A DNA stretch of 64,000 nt from Valencia hispanica (lineage: Eukaryota > Chordata > Actinopteri > Cyprinodontiformes > Valenciidae), in assembly GCA_963556495.2 (NCBI GenBank), contig OY747712.1, forward strand, positions 9,543,581 through 9,607,580. The letters run 5' to 3'. The notes under the pieces were generated by a model. It saw nothing but the letters and a program-made list of their open reading frames with translations. It was not told the DNA's origin and made no database searches. The position numbers and the translations under genes were made by a program. Of this stretch, positions 21,156-32,245 are shown one piece after another; positions within the stretch are counted from its first letter, which is position 1, and the number at the start of each line of letters is the position of its first letter.

Positions 21156-22837
21156 TCATTTTCCTAAGTAAAAAAGATATATTTGCTTTCTTCTTGAGAC
21201 GCCCTTTGAAAACACTTATAACTGCCTGTTTTTATAGTTAAAACCCCAAATATACCTAATCCCCACAGGGTAAACCGTATTAACTTTACCGCAGAAGCTA
21301 ACATCCACAGTCTTCCTTGTCTCTGCTTTTGAGGGTACAGCCAATCAGCGGCAAATAAAATAAATGGTGTTCCTGGATTGGCTCTTTTGCAAACGTCAAC
21401 CAATAGCATGTAAATTAGAGTTGTACGTACATATTTCCGCTTCCCAAAATGCATTTCTTTTCAAGATATGCATCCCATAGATATGCTCTATGGAACAATA
21501 CGCGACTAGCCGGGGTATCCATTGCACATTTATTAGTGTCCTTCTCCTACTAATAGCCACTTATAAAATTATCCAGCATTTTAATACTTTGTTTTTGGGT
21601 TTAACCACACACTTTTACTATAAATTACACTGATTTTGAGGTAAACCTGCATGCTAACATGAAATGTGCCACATAGCTAACAAACTTTACTTTCTGGTCT
21701 GCATTAAATGACTCCTGCATTCTCATTTTTGGTTATTAAAGCCAGCAAGCAAAACACTGAGAAAACAGGTTGTTTCCCTCACATCAAGTAACACCCTGTG
21801 ACTCACAATATGCTCACCTTCAAATTCTCAGCTGCTGAATTCATAACATCTCTCCCTCTGTTTGTCTCTGCTATGTTTGGCTTGGAGATGTTTTTCCGGA
21901 CACATTGTGTTACAGCAGCTACACTGTCGGTGAAGATTACCAAATTTTATGGTAATCTTCTTCCACCCCCCCACCCTTGGGATGTCATTACTTTAAGCCC
22001 TTTTGCAATACATCAATTTCTAATTAACATTTGCATATTAGATTGTCTGGGGAAAGAAGGGAGGGGGCTCATGCACATGAACTTGTGCTAATTAATTGAA
22101 ATCAAATGAGCCTGGAGCTTGAGATGGGGGGGGCGGAGCAATGAAATGCTTTGACAACCATTGGGAGGGGTAGACTGGATGGTTGAGTGCTGTCAGTGCC
22201 TCCCGCTCCATCCAAAAACGATCAACTCTCTGAAGATTTGACCTAGCTTTTGTTGGCTTGGTCGAGACCTTTTGGTGCATGGCGGGGCAGTCTTCTAAGC
22301 TGGAGCGTTTGTTGTAGCAACGTTATCTGGTTTTATATGGCACATACGCTACTAGTTGGCATTTTGGGGTAAATGTTTCGGCTTATTTGTCTTTGAGGTC
22401 ACCCTAAAATCTAAGAGGAAAAACTATCAGTTCTAGAGCACTCTGTTAGAGATACTTGATAATTCTTTGTATCAGTCTCAGTTTCATCTCTAACCTCCTC
22501 CAGTGTCCTATTTTCAAGTCTTGCAGCCCCTTTTCAGCAGTTTTCAGGTATTTTTCTTAAGGCCTGTTGGCTCTTATATACCAGCTTAACCAAGCAAGTG
22601 GGTGGTTTGATTTGTGCTAAAAAGGTTAGATGAAAATTAACAGATTTCCGGCTCTGAACTCCTTCCAGGCACAGTTGAACGCTGAGATTTCCACACCACT
22701 GATCCCAATCTACATGCACTATTCAAACTTGGATCACATCAAAAGCCACACAAATACTTCAAAGAAGCTGCAGGTATCAGGGCTGTACTTTAACTTTTTC
22801 AGCTTATGGTGCTGGTGCTACAGAAATTGCTGGTTTT
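21156..22837. other. Unassigned, with one hairpin and a CNE-like patch
   Basis: No exon recognised. A perfect 11-bp inverted repeat lies at 21932-21960. The part at about 22000-22280 contains an ATTTGCAT octamer (22027-22034), TAATTA-type sites and a GC-rich block. It may be regulatory, but that is conjecture. The segment 21290-21420 contains ATTGG/CCAAT boxes in both orientations. Confidence 0.3.
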
Positions 22838-22902
22838 GTAAGGCAAGGGACTTTTATTTGTATAGCACACTTTCAACAACAAGGTAATATGTGCCTTACA
22901 TC

Positions 22903-22905
22903 ATT

Positions 22906-22948
<43 letters not shown>

Positions 22949-23790
22949 CTTTATTTATAAATCACCTTTCCTACAAAAAATGCAGCTCAAAGTGCTTTAC
23001 AAATTAAAATGACCCCACATAACCCACATTCCCATCCCTTCCCCACAATTATAAAAACTAAAAGACAGTTATTCCCCCTTCCCAAACCCATTTCCCAGAC
23101 ACACACTGGCACACATCCACACAAAGACATCTTTCCAAAATGCGTAAGATCCTTGGTAGACACTGGGCTGTGCTCAGATGAGTCGGGTACGTAAGGAAAA
23201 CGCCATCAGGAGAACCGTCTGCCCCGACAGCAGCAGGTCCACTGCAGCAACCAGGGCACCGACACAGGGCGCCCAGAAGAGGGAGGATAGAGACCCCCGC
23301 CTCCACCTGAGCACTACCCGGAGAGCACCCAGGCCACCGCATATAGTAGCAAAGATATCTAATAAAAAAATAAAAATAAATCTGTTAAAATATAAGCAAA
23401 TAAAACATACAAAGCAATGAAACACACTATAATAAGTAATAATCAATTAAAAGCTATGTTAAAAATGTGAGTCTTGAGCCTGCTCTTAAAACCATGAACG
23501 TTCTCTGCTGCCCTGAGGTCCTCTGGCAGCCTGTTCCAGAGGTGAGGGCCATAATAATGAAATGATGCCTCACCATGGGTGTGTGTCCTGACTTTGGAAT
23601 CACAAGGAGATGGTTGCTAGAGGAGCGCAGAGACCGCGAGGGTTTCATACAGTAAAAGCAGCTCTGAGATAAGAAGGCCCAAGACCATTAAGAGACTTAA
23701 AAACCATTAAAAGAACCTTAAAATCGATCCTGAAATATACGGGGAGCCAATGCAATGATTCTTAAACCGGAGTAATATGCATGATTAGCG
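22903..23790 (-). mobile_element. L2-like LINE family C, 3' part, nested
   Basis: A minus-strand copy with an (AATC)n terminal tail, then the 3' UTR ('aactttatttataaatcacc', 'agctcaaagtgctttac'). At 23440-23600 it has the antisense of the conserved C-terminus HTHGEASFHYYGPHLWNRLP. It matches the family C copy at 10990-11279/13243-13316. The 5' part is truncated. Confidence 0.75.
22904..22946. repeat. (AATC)n tail microsatellite
   Basis: About ten AATC units forming the 3' tail of the nested LINE C copy (ATTG on the LINE sense strand), a usual end for L2-clade elements. Confidence 0.9.
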
Positions 23791-24000
23791 GATAAAGTAA
23801 AAACAGCAATGAAGCATAAAACACACACAAAGCATACAATACATTAAAATATTACTCAAAGGCAGCTCTAAACAGATGGCTTTTTAGCCTTGATTTGAAG
23901 AACTGTTTCAGCAGCTTTTCAGTTGTCTTGAAGTTTGTTCCAGATTAGAGGAGCATAGAAGCGGAAATCTGCTTCTCTTTTTTACAGTTCTCTAAAAACC

Positions 24001-26130
24001 AACAGTAGTGCACATCATTACTTAAATGTCCTATTCACTCATTTATTGAAATTAAATTTGTTTTAGTTTCTAGTATGAATAAATGCCTTGTGAGTCATTT
24101 CATATGGAACAAAAACGCTCTCTCACTCCTGTTTCAGGAGGCTGAAGTTTGTTGGAGGCGTCGATGGGGGTAAACGTCAGGATTACGAATCTTACTCATT
24201 AATATTCACAATATGCAAGCTTCTCGCCTCTCTTATGCTGCCTTTGAACGAATAACTAACTTAACCTACTTTGCTGGCTGTGTTCCAAGGACAAAGTCCA
24301 ACCGTTTCTTCCTCAGTGCTTATTTCTTGGGTAAAGAAATGCAATGTTAATGTGTTATCTCCACAAACAACACACGCCCGAACGTGTTCCGCCATGTTGT
24401 AGAGTTGCTAAAAGTTAGCTTCTACTAGCAGAGACGTGCTCTGCTCTCTCCTGGGCGCAAACTCAATGCAGCCTTCAATTAAGACTTGGTGTGCTCGTCA
24501 GATTTCTTCAGCCAGATTTTATTCCTCCCACGATTGTTGAAATCATCTCCCCCGCATAAGACGTGGTTGTCATAGGACTGAGTGATGTCTGAGTGAAGAA
24601 CGGTTCAGAGCGCACTGGTTGTTGTTTTGAGATTAATGCATCACTGAAAATCCCGCTTCTGAACTCCGTTGGTTTCTTTAAATCTCTTCCGCTTACCGCC
24701 TACTGGTGGGCTGGCAACAAACATGCAGGAATTGTGGGATATACGGCTAATTGATATAGTAAGACTTGGTTATCACATAGACTACAGCCACTATGTAGCA
24801 TTGAAATGTACCATCGTCTCAATGCTGTCATGGTCACATCTTCCTTACAGTTAAGAAAGAAAAAAAGTAGTTTGCAAAGCTGTTGCACGAGTGCTACGAA
24901 TGAAAAATAGTTTATCACGCAGACATGTGCTAAACTGTACAGCTCTGGTATTGATGCTGCTCAAAATCCCCTTCATTTGATCATGTTTAGACCTCCTTAA
25001 CAAGTGTTCTTCAATATACCAACCCTATGGCAATACGATAGGAGAGAGTGACAGCAGCTCAAAGTTCAATATTTATAAATAACAGTTTTGTCCCTACCAC
25101 TTAATAACCTGATGCTGAATTTTTTACCAGTGGAGAGCTAACATTAACTTGTGCTACCAGCACAATTTCCATATAATCAGTATCTGAACTGACTGGGATT
25201 CCACTATCTTGTACAGTCATGTTTCTTTATGTGCGAAGCTGCAGCATTCTTTGTAGAGGCTGATGTTACATTCAATAAAGACTGGCATTCAAAACTGGGT
25301 ACAGTATCTACAGGCAACTGATTAACTTGTATTTTTTTTAAGGCAAGGTGTTCTAATTATGCAGCATCACTTGCTCATTGCATCTACGCACAGATGGCGC
25401 AGGCCTGTTCGCGCATTACCCAGGGGGCAAGGTTTGCATACACTGTGCAATTTCTGGTCCATTTTCCAGTCATGACCATTTCTGTGATCAGTTTGTCTTC
25501 AAAGGCACATAAAAATAAACATTGTTTCCCCAAGAATTTCTCCTTGCAGATTTACTTTAAGGGTCATTCGTCTCTCTCCTATATGTTTTATATACAATAT
25601 AACTGCAGTCCTGCAGGATTTTACTAACCTGCACCTGCCTGCATCCGTTAAGATGATTTTAAAGATGATTTTTGAACCTGACTGAACTGTGGTTATCTCA
25701 CAATTGAAATCCTGACCCATCCTCCCACTGATTTAAAACTCGCCACCCGACCCGAGACCCGCACACTGACACATTACAGTGACTATATAGAAGAGCTTTC
25801 ACTTAACATTGAGTGAGACTTTGCTCGTGATTGGGTAAGCCGTATTGACACAGATGGGTAGGTTTTGGTTATGAATAATTATGAATAATTCCTTAGGGCA
25901 ATTATTAATGATTAATAATTTGAAAACAAAATTACCAAGTTTGGGACACCATCCTGAGAGCCAGGATAATAATAATAGCCAAATAGTTAAGTCTCAGATA
26001 ATGTTTGATTACCTGCCTGATAAGGCTGAAATAATTGAACAATAGATGAAGGAATAAGTTCTTGCCGTTCTTTGAACAGCAAGTTACAACACGTGTGTGT
26101 AATAATAACAAACGACTTTCCCAAATACAA
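24001..26130. other. Unassigned intergenic sequence
   Basis: No exon supported. The block 24100-24680 has moderate GC content and promoter-like texture but no recognisable open frame. The small frames at 24669 and 25394 (plus) show no domain. Confidence 0.3.
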
Positions 26131-26240
26131 GAGTTTAATTCAATTCATTTTATTTATATAGCGCCGATTCACAACAGATGTCATCTCAAGGCACTTTACA
26201 AGAGAAGTCATTTTAATACAATCATACAAACATCCAATCA
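26131..26240 (-). mobile_element. L2-like LINE, extreme 3' end (family B-like)
   Basis: 'aattcaattcattttatttatatagcgcc' followed by 'gatgtcatctcaaggcactttaca' is the antisense of a LINE 3' terminus with a TTGAA-type tail. I associate it with the family represented at 57065-60660, whose own copy lacks this last segment. Confidence 0.55.
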
Positions 26241-27974
26241 GTTTAAAGTTTTAGTTTGTTTTCGATTTACGGAATCGAGTCATTGACTTGAGATTGTGCT
26301 CCATTTATGCAGATTCCAACCACAGCAAAAAAGAATTCAATTTTCAGTCAAAATGCTTTAATCAACAAACTCACAAAGCTAGGAACACCCAACTAAACTA
26401 CAAAGTAAATGAATAATAATTGATCAAACTAACTACCAAAAGTAAAACAGTAAAATGGACAAATATGCAAAGAAGTGGAAAAAAAAACAATAAATTGATC
26501 GTGATTGAACCGTTCAGTATGAATTTGAAGTTTTGGCAGTGAAGCTAAGTTAGTTAAAAAAATATATAATTAGTTTAAGACTAACCAGCACCTTATGGTT
26601 TGTGTTCTAACAACCAATTCACAATGCAAAGCAAATGTGGAAACAAAAACATTCTTTGGAGGAAGTAATGTTTCATGTTTCACTAAATTGATTTCTAATT
26701 CAGCAAAATCATGTGCTGAATTAGAAATCAATAACCTTTGGAAATATTATTCTATTTTATGGGTCAGTCACCACAGTGATTGATCTAATTTTAGTATTTT
26801 GACATACTAAGAAGGGAGTTTCAAAAAACGACTTAGACGATTAGTTTTTGGTTTTTAAACTATCTATTTTAAAGCCGATCTGTTTTTTGAGTACTATAGA
26901 TAGCAATCTTTATTGTTATGAGCGCCGGCGGTCTGCAAAAGCAGGACACACTGATCCGAAACAAACATGTGGAGCTCATAGCCACTGTGTTTAGCTTAGC
27001 ACTAAAGAAAAAAGAAAACAAACAATTGAAGAAATGAAATCTTACAAATGCAGCAAAAACGCAGTGAAATAGACAATCAAACAAACCTTGATTTGTTTAT
27101 TTTAATCTCTGCCCAGACACTGACACCTTACTTGAACAATTCTTGGATCTCCATTAAAGGGTGGCCCTGTTGTCTAGGGAATCAGCTCTTAGCTGGTCCG
27201 TTAGCAACATCTGCGTGGGGCACTAACAGTGATGCTTCGGGTGCTGCTGCTAGCACAGTTAGCCGAAACTTTCGTCCAGCTCAGCAGTCTTCTTCAACGC
27301 ACTGGTCCCTTTGCACAGGACCTCAGCTAAGCTGCATTGGGTGAGCAGCCCTCAGTTCAGCGGGAGGGCAGCGGGATGCCAGATTGTCAAAGAGAGGTTC
27401 TGTCTCTCCTTGGGTGGAATCTGTAATTCAAAAGATTCCTTCTGCAGAGTGTTAAACGAGACTCATTCAATTGGCAGGATACAGTTTACCTGATCAGCGA
27501 TCACCAGGCTCCTGTGTTTGTTGGATTCAGTGAGTTTGGATGAGATTCTTTTCCCTCGCCAGCGAGGATGGAAGCCCAAAGTGCAGATTTTTCTCCCGAT
27601 GCAAGTCCAGCCGTCTCACGGGCAAAAAAAGACGATGTTCTGGCGAGCACCTAGTTTATTTAGGGTATTGATATCCCATAAAGCCCTCCTTTTTCTGTTG
27701 AAATCAAAATGCATTCTGGGATTAGTTAGTTCTGACTGGAGGTCTGTGTTTTGGTCCAGTAATCACAGCTGTACTCCAACCTGTTGTCAATGTTGCACTC
27801 CGTAGAGCTGTTTGGTGTTCAGACTCTCTTGAATTGATACAGTTTTCTCTGTGCTTTCTAAGTTATTTTAACACACAAGCAAGCTAAAAACACATATTTT
27901 ACATTTTGGGTACTCTTTATGTTTCACATGGCTTTTCTTAGCAAGGTAAGGTCTTGCTAGCTTAGTTAGCTTCA
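26241..27974. other. Unassigned, possible LINE 5' region
   Basis: No domain found. A perfect 18-bp hairpin lies at 26688-26731. The more GC-balanced part (about 27100-27830) directly precedes the LINE ORF1 fragment that starts near 27980 and may be its 5' UTR. Several plus-strand frames of 60-98 codons are open but unrecognised. Confidence 0.3.
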
Positions 27975-27979
27975 CTTCA

Positions 27980-28345
27980 TTGCAGATATGCATCTCCTAC
28001 TGTCTCTCCTTCTGTTTTTCAATCTCTAAATATTTTCCTCTCTCTTGTTTTCTGTTTCAGATTACTTACTCCCCTGGCTCCTTTAGGGATAATGGTATGT
28101 GTAATACATGTAACATTTTTGTAGCTTTGGAAGCGAGGGTGTCGGAATTAGAGGCCAACAAGGACAGAACCACCTCAAGGTCCTCCAACAGAACCCACCC
28201 AGCCGGGACCTCAGGCCAGCTGGGTGACGGTATGTGGAAGCATAGTTCCAGAACCCAGCCCACGGGTCACCACCAACCTGTCCGCGTTTCAAACAGATTT
28301 TCCCCGTTCAGCGGCACACCCCCTGAGAAGCCGACCCTGGTAATC
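27980..28345 (+). pseudogene. LINE ORF1 fragment (coiled coil, then start of esterase-like domain)
   Basis: The 129-codon open frame contains MCNTCNIFVALEARVSELEA (CxxC knuckle and heptad-type coiled coil). A Thr/Ser/Pro-rich linker follows, and then SNRFSPFSGTPPEKPTLVI at the C-terminus. In CR1/L2-type ORF1 proteins the TLVIGDS motif starts an SGNH-hydrolase-like domain, and here the sequence breaks off or decays right at that point (CNCQ in place of GDS). The first 30 residues are probably non-coding. Family C or A affiliation is unknown. Confidence 0.55.
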
Positions 28346-28690
28346 TGCAACTGTCAGCATAGAAACTGAAAGCTGCTTCTCCATGTTTGGTTCTGAGTCT
28401 AGGGATTTTTAGTAGGCTAGAGTTGCAGGACCTGAGTGGTCTTGGTGGTTGGTACGGTGACAACAGGTCTTCAACATACTTTGGTGCTAAGCCATTCAAT
28501 GATTTATAAACTAGTAAAAGTATTTTGAAATCTGTTCACTGAGCTACAGGGAGCCAGTGTAAGGACTTTAGAACTGGGGTGATGTGCTCTACTTTCCTGG
28601 TTCTAGTAAGGATGCGAGCGGCAGCGTTCTGGATCAGCTGCAGCTGTCTGATTGACTTTTTAGACAGTGTAGCCCCCTTAAAAAGCAGGG
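28346..28690 (-). mobile_element. LINE family A fragment, antisense
   Basis: The antisense of the family A ORF end: the minus strand reads [20 protein letters not shown], then [20 protein letters not shown]. It matches the sense copy at 49920-50200. It abuts an ORF1 fragment on its left and a sense RT fragment on its right. Confidence 0.8.
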
Positions 28691-28749
28691 AATTAGCCAA
28701 AGGAGGTTATCTCGCTGGTTTAATGTAGAGGAGTGTACTTTAAAGTACA

Positions 28750-29247
28750 CTGACACTGTTGATCATGATATACTGTTTGAACGACTGGAGAGCTGGGTCG
28801 GACTCTCTGGTACAGTACTTGGCTGGTTCGAGTCTTACCTAAAGAACAGGGACTTCTATGTTTCAATAGAAAACTTTTCCTTAGAATGAACTAAAATCAC
28901 ATGTGGGGTGCCCCAGGGCTCCATCCTGGGTGCCCTCTCATTTAATATCTACATGCTCCCACTACCCCAGATTATAACAACCAATAAGATTAGCTAGCAT
29001 AACTATGCAGATGTTACTCAGGTCTACATTATGATGTCACTGGGTGACTTCGATCAAATCGATCGATCGATCAAATCAATGGATGGATGTGTCATAACTT
29101 CCTCCAGCTGAACAGAAACAAAATGGATATAAATGTTTTTGGACCTAAAGAGGAACGATCAATAGTCAGCACACAGCTTCAGTTAATACAGCTAGAAACT
29201 ACTGATCAGGCCCGAAATTTAGGTGTAGTGATGGACTCGGACCTGAG
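28750..29247 (+). mobile_element. LINE family A reverse transcriptase fragment
   Basis: Plus-strand coding remnants in the order TVDHDILFERLESWVGLSGT, then a VPQGSILG-type box with the expected glycine-proline damaged ('tgggtgccctctca'), then a degraded YADDtQvYI box ('aactatgcagatgtt') and [20 protein letters not shown]. Stops and indels throughout. Confidence 0.8.
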
Positions 29248-29395
29248 TGGTCTGGTGGGTTGGTATAGTAACAGTAAATCTTCAACATATTTTGGTGCTA
29301 AGCCATTTAATGATTTATAAACTAGTAAAAGTATTTTGAAGTCTATTCTCTGAGCTACAGGGAACCAGTGTAAGGACTTTAGAACTGTATCATGC
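29248..29395 (-). mobile_element. LINE family A fragment, antisense
   Basis: About 150 bp matching the antisense of the [20 protein letters not shown] region. It directly follows the sense fragment with no spacer. Confidence 0.75.
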
Positions 29396-29557
29396 ATCAT
29401 ATTTTTTGTGTGTGCTTCTTGCTTTATTGCTGTTTTATTTTATTTGCTTTGTCTGGGTTTTACTGCTATTTTTGTTTTACCCCTTAATCATGTAAAGCAC
29501 CTTGAATTCTTGCTATTGAAAGTGTGCTATACAAATAAAATGGCCTTGCCTTGCCTA
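29396..29557 (+). mobile_element. LINE family A 3' UTR and tail
   Basis: 'tcatgtaaagcaccttgaattc' then 'gctatacaaataaaatggcc' and a short TTGCC tail (29545-29557), matching 50412-50486. Confidence 0.8.
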
Positions 29558-29850
29558 AAGCAGAATACTAGAAAATTGGAGAGAAAATCACAGTCTACGG
29601 ACCTTGAGGATTCCTATTTAACCTGGAAAAATAGTATACTGCTGTATGAAAAAGACCTTTCAACAAGCTGGAACAGCATATTTTTTTTTACCATTAATAG
29701 AGGCGAATAAGAACAATCCTGGGCTTCTTTTTAGTACAGTTGCCAAACTTAAACAGAGTCATAGTTCTGTTGAGCTAACTATTACCCCAGCTCTTAGTAG
29801 TGATGACTTTATGGGATTCTTCATAAATAAAATCTATTAAAAGGTAAATT
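29558..29850 (+). mobile_element. LINE family B linker fragment
   Basis: Plus-strand remnants read QNTRKLERKSQSTDLEDSYL, then a broken NNPGLLFSTVAKLKQSHSSV and DDFMGFFINKI. These match the region between endonuclease and RT of the minus-strand family B copy (59574-59250). It starts right at the family A tail. Confidence 0.75.
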
Positions 29851-30777
29851 ATTGGCATCCTCCCACGATTACTTCTCTCTGTGAGGCAGCCAAGATTAAA
29901 TACAAATAAATACAAAGTAAATACAAATGTGCATATGACTTAAAAAAAACAACTTTGATCAGCATTAAACAAAAACCTTTTTCCTGAATCCTTTCCTTTC
30001 AATTCCTGAAATAATTTGATTTTATGTTCTATGTACTTAAACTTAAAAAAGTTGAAAGTGTAGAATCGAGTGGAGATTTGATTGGATTTTTTTTTTATGA
30101 ATAAAATTGTACAAGGAGACATGGCCAGAGTAGAAAACAATATATGTTTAGAAATGTTTAAATAATACTTTGCCCAAATTTGAGAATAAAACATGCTTAC
30201 ATCACTCTGGAGTTGTTTTGATATTTTGACAACCTAGCCTGCCAGCTGTACTTGAATGCAGCACGGGCAGCTGTTGGGATAATCACTTCTTATCGACAGA
30301 GATTCCACCCACTTGCTTCATACAAAATCAGAAGTTTGGGCTAATTGGATGCTACTAGTAGCCATGTGGACGTCTGCTGGTTTTCTCTAGTATCAGTGAT
30401 GTTTACATTCAGCTTGACATTGGTTTCAGATGAGTCATTCACTGTAGCGCGCGTTATGGACCTTATTGCCTTTGAGAGATGCGTTTGCTGACAAAATTCT
30501 GGTTCGCTCCATCTCTTTTTTTCTACTGTAGCTGCATAGAAATCATTAATGTTCGCAAAAAGCAGAGTTTAAGGACAGGTGGGAGTCCTTTCTGTTTTGT
30601 TTTGGTGTCACTTTTTAAAGTTGCCCTGCGGAACGTTGCACTGCGCTCTGAGCCCCCCACATAAAGATTCTGCATGTGTTCAGGTAGAAAACAGCTGGAT
30701 GTGTTGAGTATACGTGCGTCCCGAACCGTCAAAAAATATGAATACATCTACCATCTAACCTCTAAAGGCCTTTACTA
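29851..30777. other. Unassigned intergenic sequence
   Basis: AT-rich to about 30200, then mixed. No domain in the 61-84 codon open frames. Confidence 0.35.
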
Positions 30778-31060
30778 CAAAAAAGTCAAACATCTGGAAA
30801 AATATAAGAAAGAGAATTGTTGATCTTTTCAGATTTCGGAAGGTGCCATGTTGATCTTTTCAAACAACTATATGAACACAAGCCATCACAGTGTTCAAAA
30901 TGGAGGAGGGTTCTGTCTCTCAGAAATAAACCTGATGCAACATCTCAGCCAGGAAGTTCAATCTTGGCTCAAAATGGGTCTACCAACTGAATAGTGACCC
31001 AAAATATACCAATAGATTACAAACCACAGAGGCCTCCTGGATATTGTGAGGGATTGAACC
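30778..31060 (+). mobile_element. Tc1-like transposase fragment, internally deleted
   Basis: The plus strand preserves the N-terminal paired-like DNA-binding region of Tc1 transposases in a broken frame: LEKYKKRIVDLFRF, KVPC and then WRRVLSLRNKPDAT. Next comes a jump to the catalytic part ('aaaatgggtctaccaactgaatagtgacccaaaatatacc', a relic of the DNDPKHT motif). The intervening region is deleted. Confidence 0.7.
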
Positions 31061-32245
31061 AATGTTAATTTTGTATTGCTTCTACAAAACCTTAGAAATG
31101 CAACCATTCTAAGTGTAAAAAAATGTAATTTTTACTGTGAGGATAAGGTTTGAGTCACTGGTCTGTTTGAGGTCAGAAAATTCCCAGAAAGCTGGTAGAA
31201 TTGTATGCATACTCGATTCAAGGACAACGCGACCCGTTTTATTATGTTTCTAAAGATGATTCAGCCCTCTTGATCAATCTGGTCTCCCTCTGCGACGAAA
31301 TTACATGTTGTGTCAAGTTGAGGCAGAGCAATGCGCTCCGATTATTAACCAATGCGCTGATTCTTTGATGGTCTTCTGGGAATGCTAATCACTCTTCCAT
31401 TAATTATTTTTTTTCTGTGACGCCTGCCATTAATCCTCACAGCCTTGTGTGATGAAAAGGCAGCACTCCTCTGAACGTAATTAACTCCCATGATCGCTTT
31501 TGAACCTCGCTGAATTGAGTGCTCTGATCGAGAGAAATTACACCAGGCTATTGCGAGTATTTAATGAACCCACGAGTGTCAATTAATCTGGAGGAGCTTT
31601 TCATTGCACTTTCTTTTCATGTCCACTATGCCAGGTTTTTATTAAAATCCTTTTATTCCTCAGCTTTTGCCTTTTGAGTTGAACGCCGTTATAAAGCATT
31701 ACAATAACTTCCTTCGTGTTTTCATTAGCCTGAGGGTGCTGGACCTCCATCACCTTGACTTTAGACCAGACTCTGCCCCGATTTCAAGTTAAATGCTTCA
31801 GGAAAGGATTTAGAAGATGGGAGAAAAAAATAATTAAATGTCCATCAAATAGAGAGTCTGTTATTTGAAAATAAAACAGTACTTGGAAGAAGATTGGATT
31901 AGATAGCCTGTGGAGGTAAAAATCCGACAATGAAAGTTGCATTCAAATTTGACCAAATGAGTCTTTTATTAAAGACACACAAACGGCTGAGAAGTTGAAG
32001 TGTTGACAATGACCTGGAATGTTAAAAAAATCTTTAAAAATTCAAACTACTCCAAGTGTCCTTCGATCAGCTTTTTACTAGATCTGACTGATGAATTCAA
32101 CCAAAAAATCTGGAACCGCCACTTTTGCAGGATTACCAGGAGCTTTCAAATGAAAACAGTACAACTGTAGATGCACAGAAACGGAGCACAACAAACATGC
32201 ATGCATGCACGGCCACGTGATGCATTTTTTGTTGTACAACTACGC
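31061..32245. other. Unassigned, CNE-like in 31250-31800
   Basis: Single-copy-looking sequence with several TAATTA cores (near 31400, 31478 and 31582) and no open frames. It is a candidate conserved non-coding block but is not demonstrably conserved. Confidence 0.3.

Larger units (their letters stand above)
22838..24000 (-). mobile_element. L2-like LINE family A, 3' part, split by LINE C
   Basis: The extreme 3' end of family A appears in antisense at 22838-22902 ('aggcaagggacttttatttg' and 'tagcacactttcaacaacaa'). It resumes at about 23791-24000 with the rest of the 3' UTR and the end of the ORF ('attactcaaaggcagctctaaacag', 'gtttgttccagattagaggag'). The same sequence is continuous at 51314-51741, which shows that the 22903-23790 segment is an insertion. 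Confidence 0.75.

Noticed and set aside
26241..27974. Possible LTR or endogenous retrovirus
   Set aside because: No long direct repeats, primer-binding site, polypurine tract or retroviral protein motifs were seen.
28793..28830. 'ggctggttcgagtcttacc' as a tRNA B-box (GGTTCGAxTC)
   Set aside because: It lies in LINE A coding sequence (GWFESYL) and recurs in every LINE A copy. No A-box or cloverleaf.
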